Shown here: positions 5,562-5,575 of the stretch, piece after piece | How the letters are laid out: every line of letters starts with the position of its first letter | How positions within the stretch are numbered: the stretch's first letter is position 1 | Assembly (NCBI GenBank): GCA_938038645.1 | Contig: CALHTA010000223.1 | Span: 1 to 5,575, forward strand | DNA: 5,575 nt | Source of the DNA: an uncultured Thiotrichaceae bacterium | GTDB taxonomy: Bacteria; Pseudomonadota; Gammaproteobacteria; Thiotrichales; Thiotrichaceae | Direction of reading: 5' to 3' | Translations under genes and position numbers: made by a program | Notes under the pieces: generated by a model | Database searches by the model: none | Told to the model about the DNA's origin: nothing | The model's input: only the letters and a program-made list of their open reading frames with translations

Positions 5562-5575
5562 CTAGCTTAGGCCGC

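Noticed and set aside
1..5575. A novel defence, mobile or metabolic system
   Set aside because: All three large genes are conserved housekeeping or polar-scaffold genes in a known order; no transposase, integrase, repeats of CRISPR type or foreign-looking gene is present.

Overview
The window is a conserved, chromosomal, all-plus-strand block from a gammaproteobacterium. It holds asd (aspartate-semialdehyde dehydrogenase), fimV/hubP (polar scaffold protein) and truA (tRNA pseudouridine synthase). The order asd/usg - fimV - truA is a familiar gammaproteobacterial neighbourhood, known from Pseudomonas, Shewanella and related genera. The asd product resembles the Asd2 type of vibrios. Base composition looks moderate to AT-rich (not counted), which would fit a marine or cold-water member of Alteromonadales, Vibrionales or Oceanospirillales. 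The genus cannot be fixed from this window.

Layout: 1-265 is an AT-rich upstream region with a perfect TATAAT at 217-222, a plausible asd promoter element. 266-1288 is asd with its active-site Cys and His intact. 1289-1603 is a 315-base intergenic region with no clear terminator. It contains an ordered array of TGACA/TGTCA half-sites, a second larger dyad, a perfect TATAAT and a possible 31-codon leader ORF that overlaps the fimV start. 1604-4681 is fimV, starting at GTG, with signal peptide, FimV N-terminal region, Gln/Arg-rich linker, LysM, coiled coil, one clear membrane span, a long acidic cytoplasmic part with a TPR-like region, and the FimV C-terminal helical domain. 4703-4731 is a strong intrinsic terminator. 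4742-4750 is an extended -10 that could give truA its own promoter. 4778-5560 is truA, complete, with a hairpin over its stop codon.

The three genes do not form one pathway. Asd feeds lysine, diaminopimelate, methionine and threonine synthesis. FimV/HubP organises the cell pole for type IV pili, flagella and chemotaxis or chromosome-partition proteins. TruA modifies tRNA anticodon arms. The fimV-truA terminator and the long asd-fimV gap suggest at least partly separate transcription units.

I found no mobile element, CRISPR array, RNA gene or novel gene system. The most interesting unexplained structure is the cis-regulatory-looking region between asd and fimV, above all five half-sites of alternating orientation spaced 11, 10, 11 and 10 bases apart.
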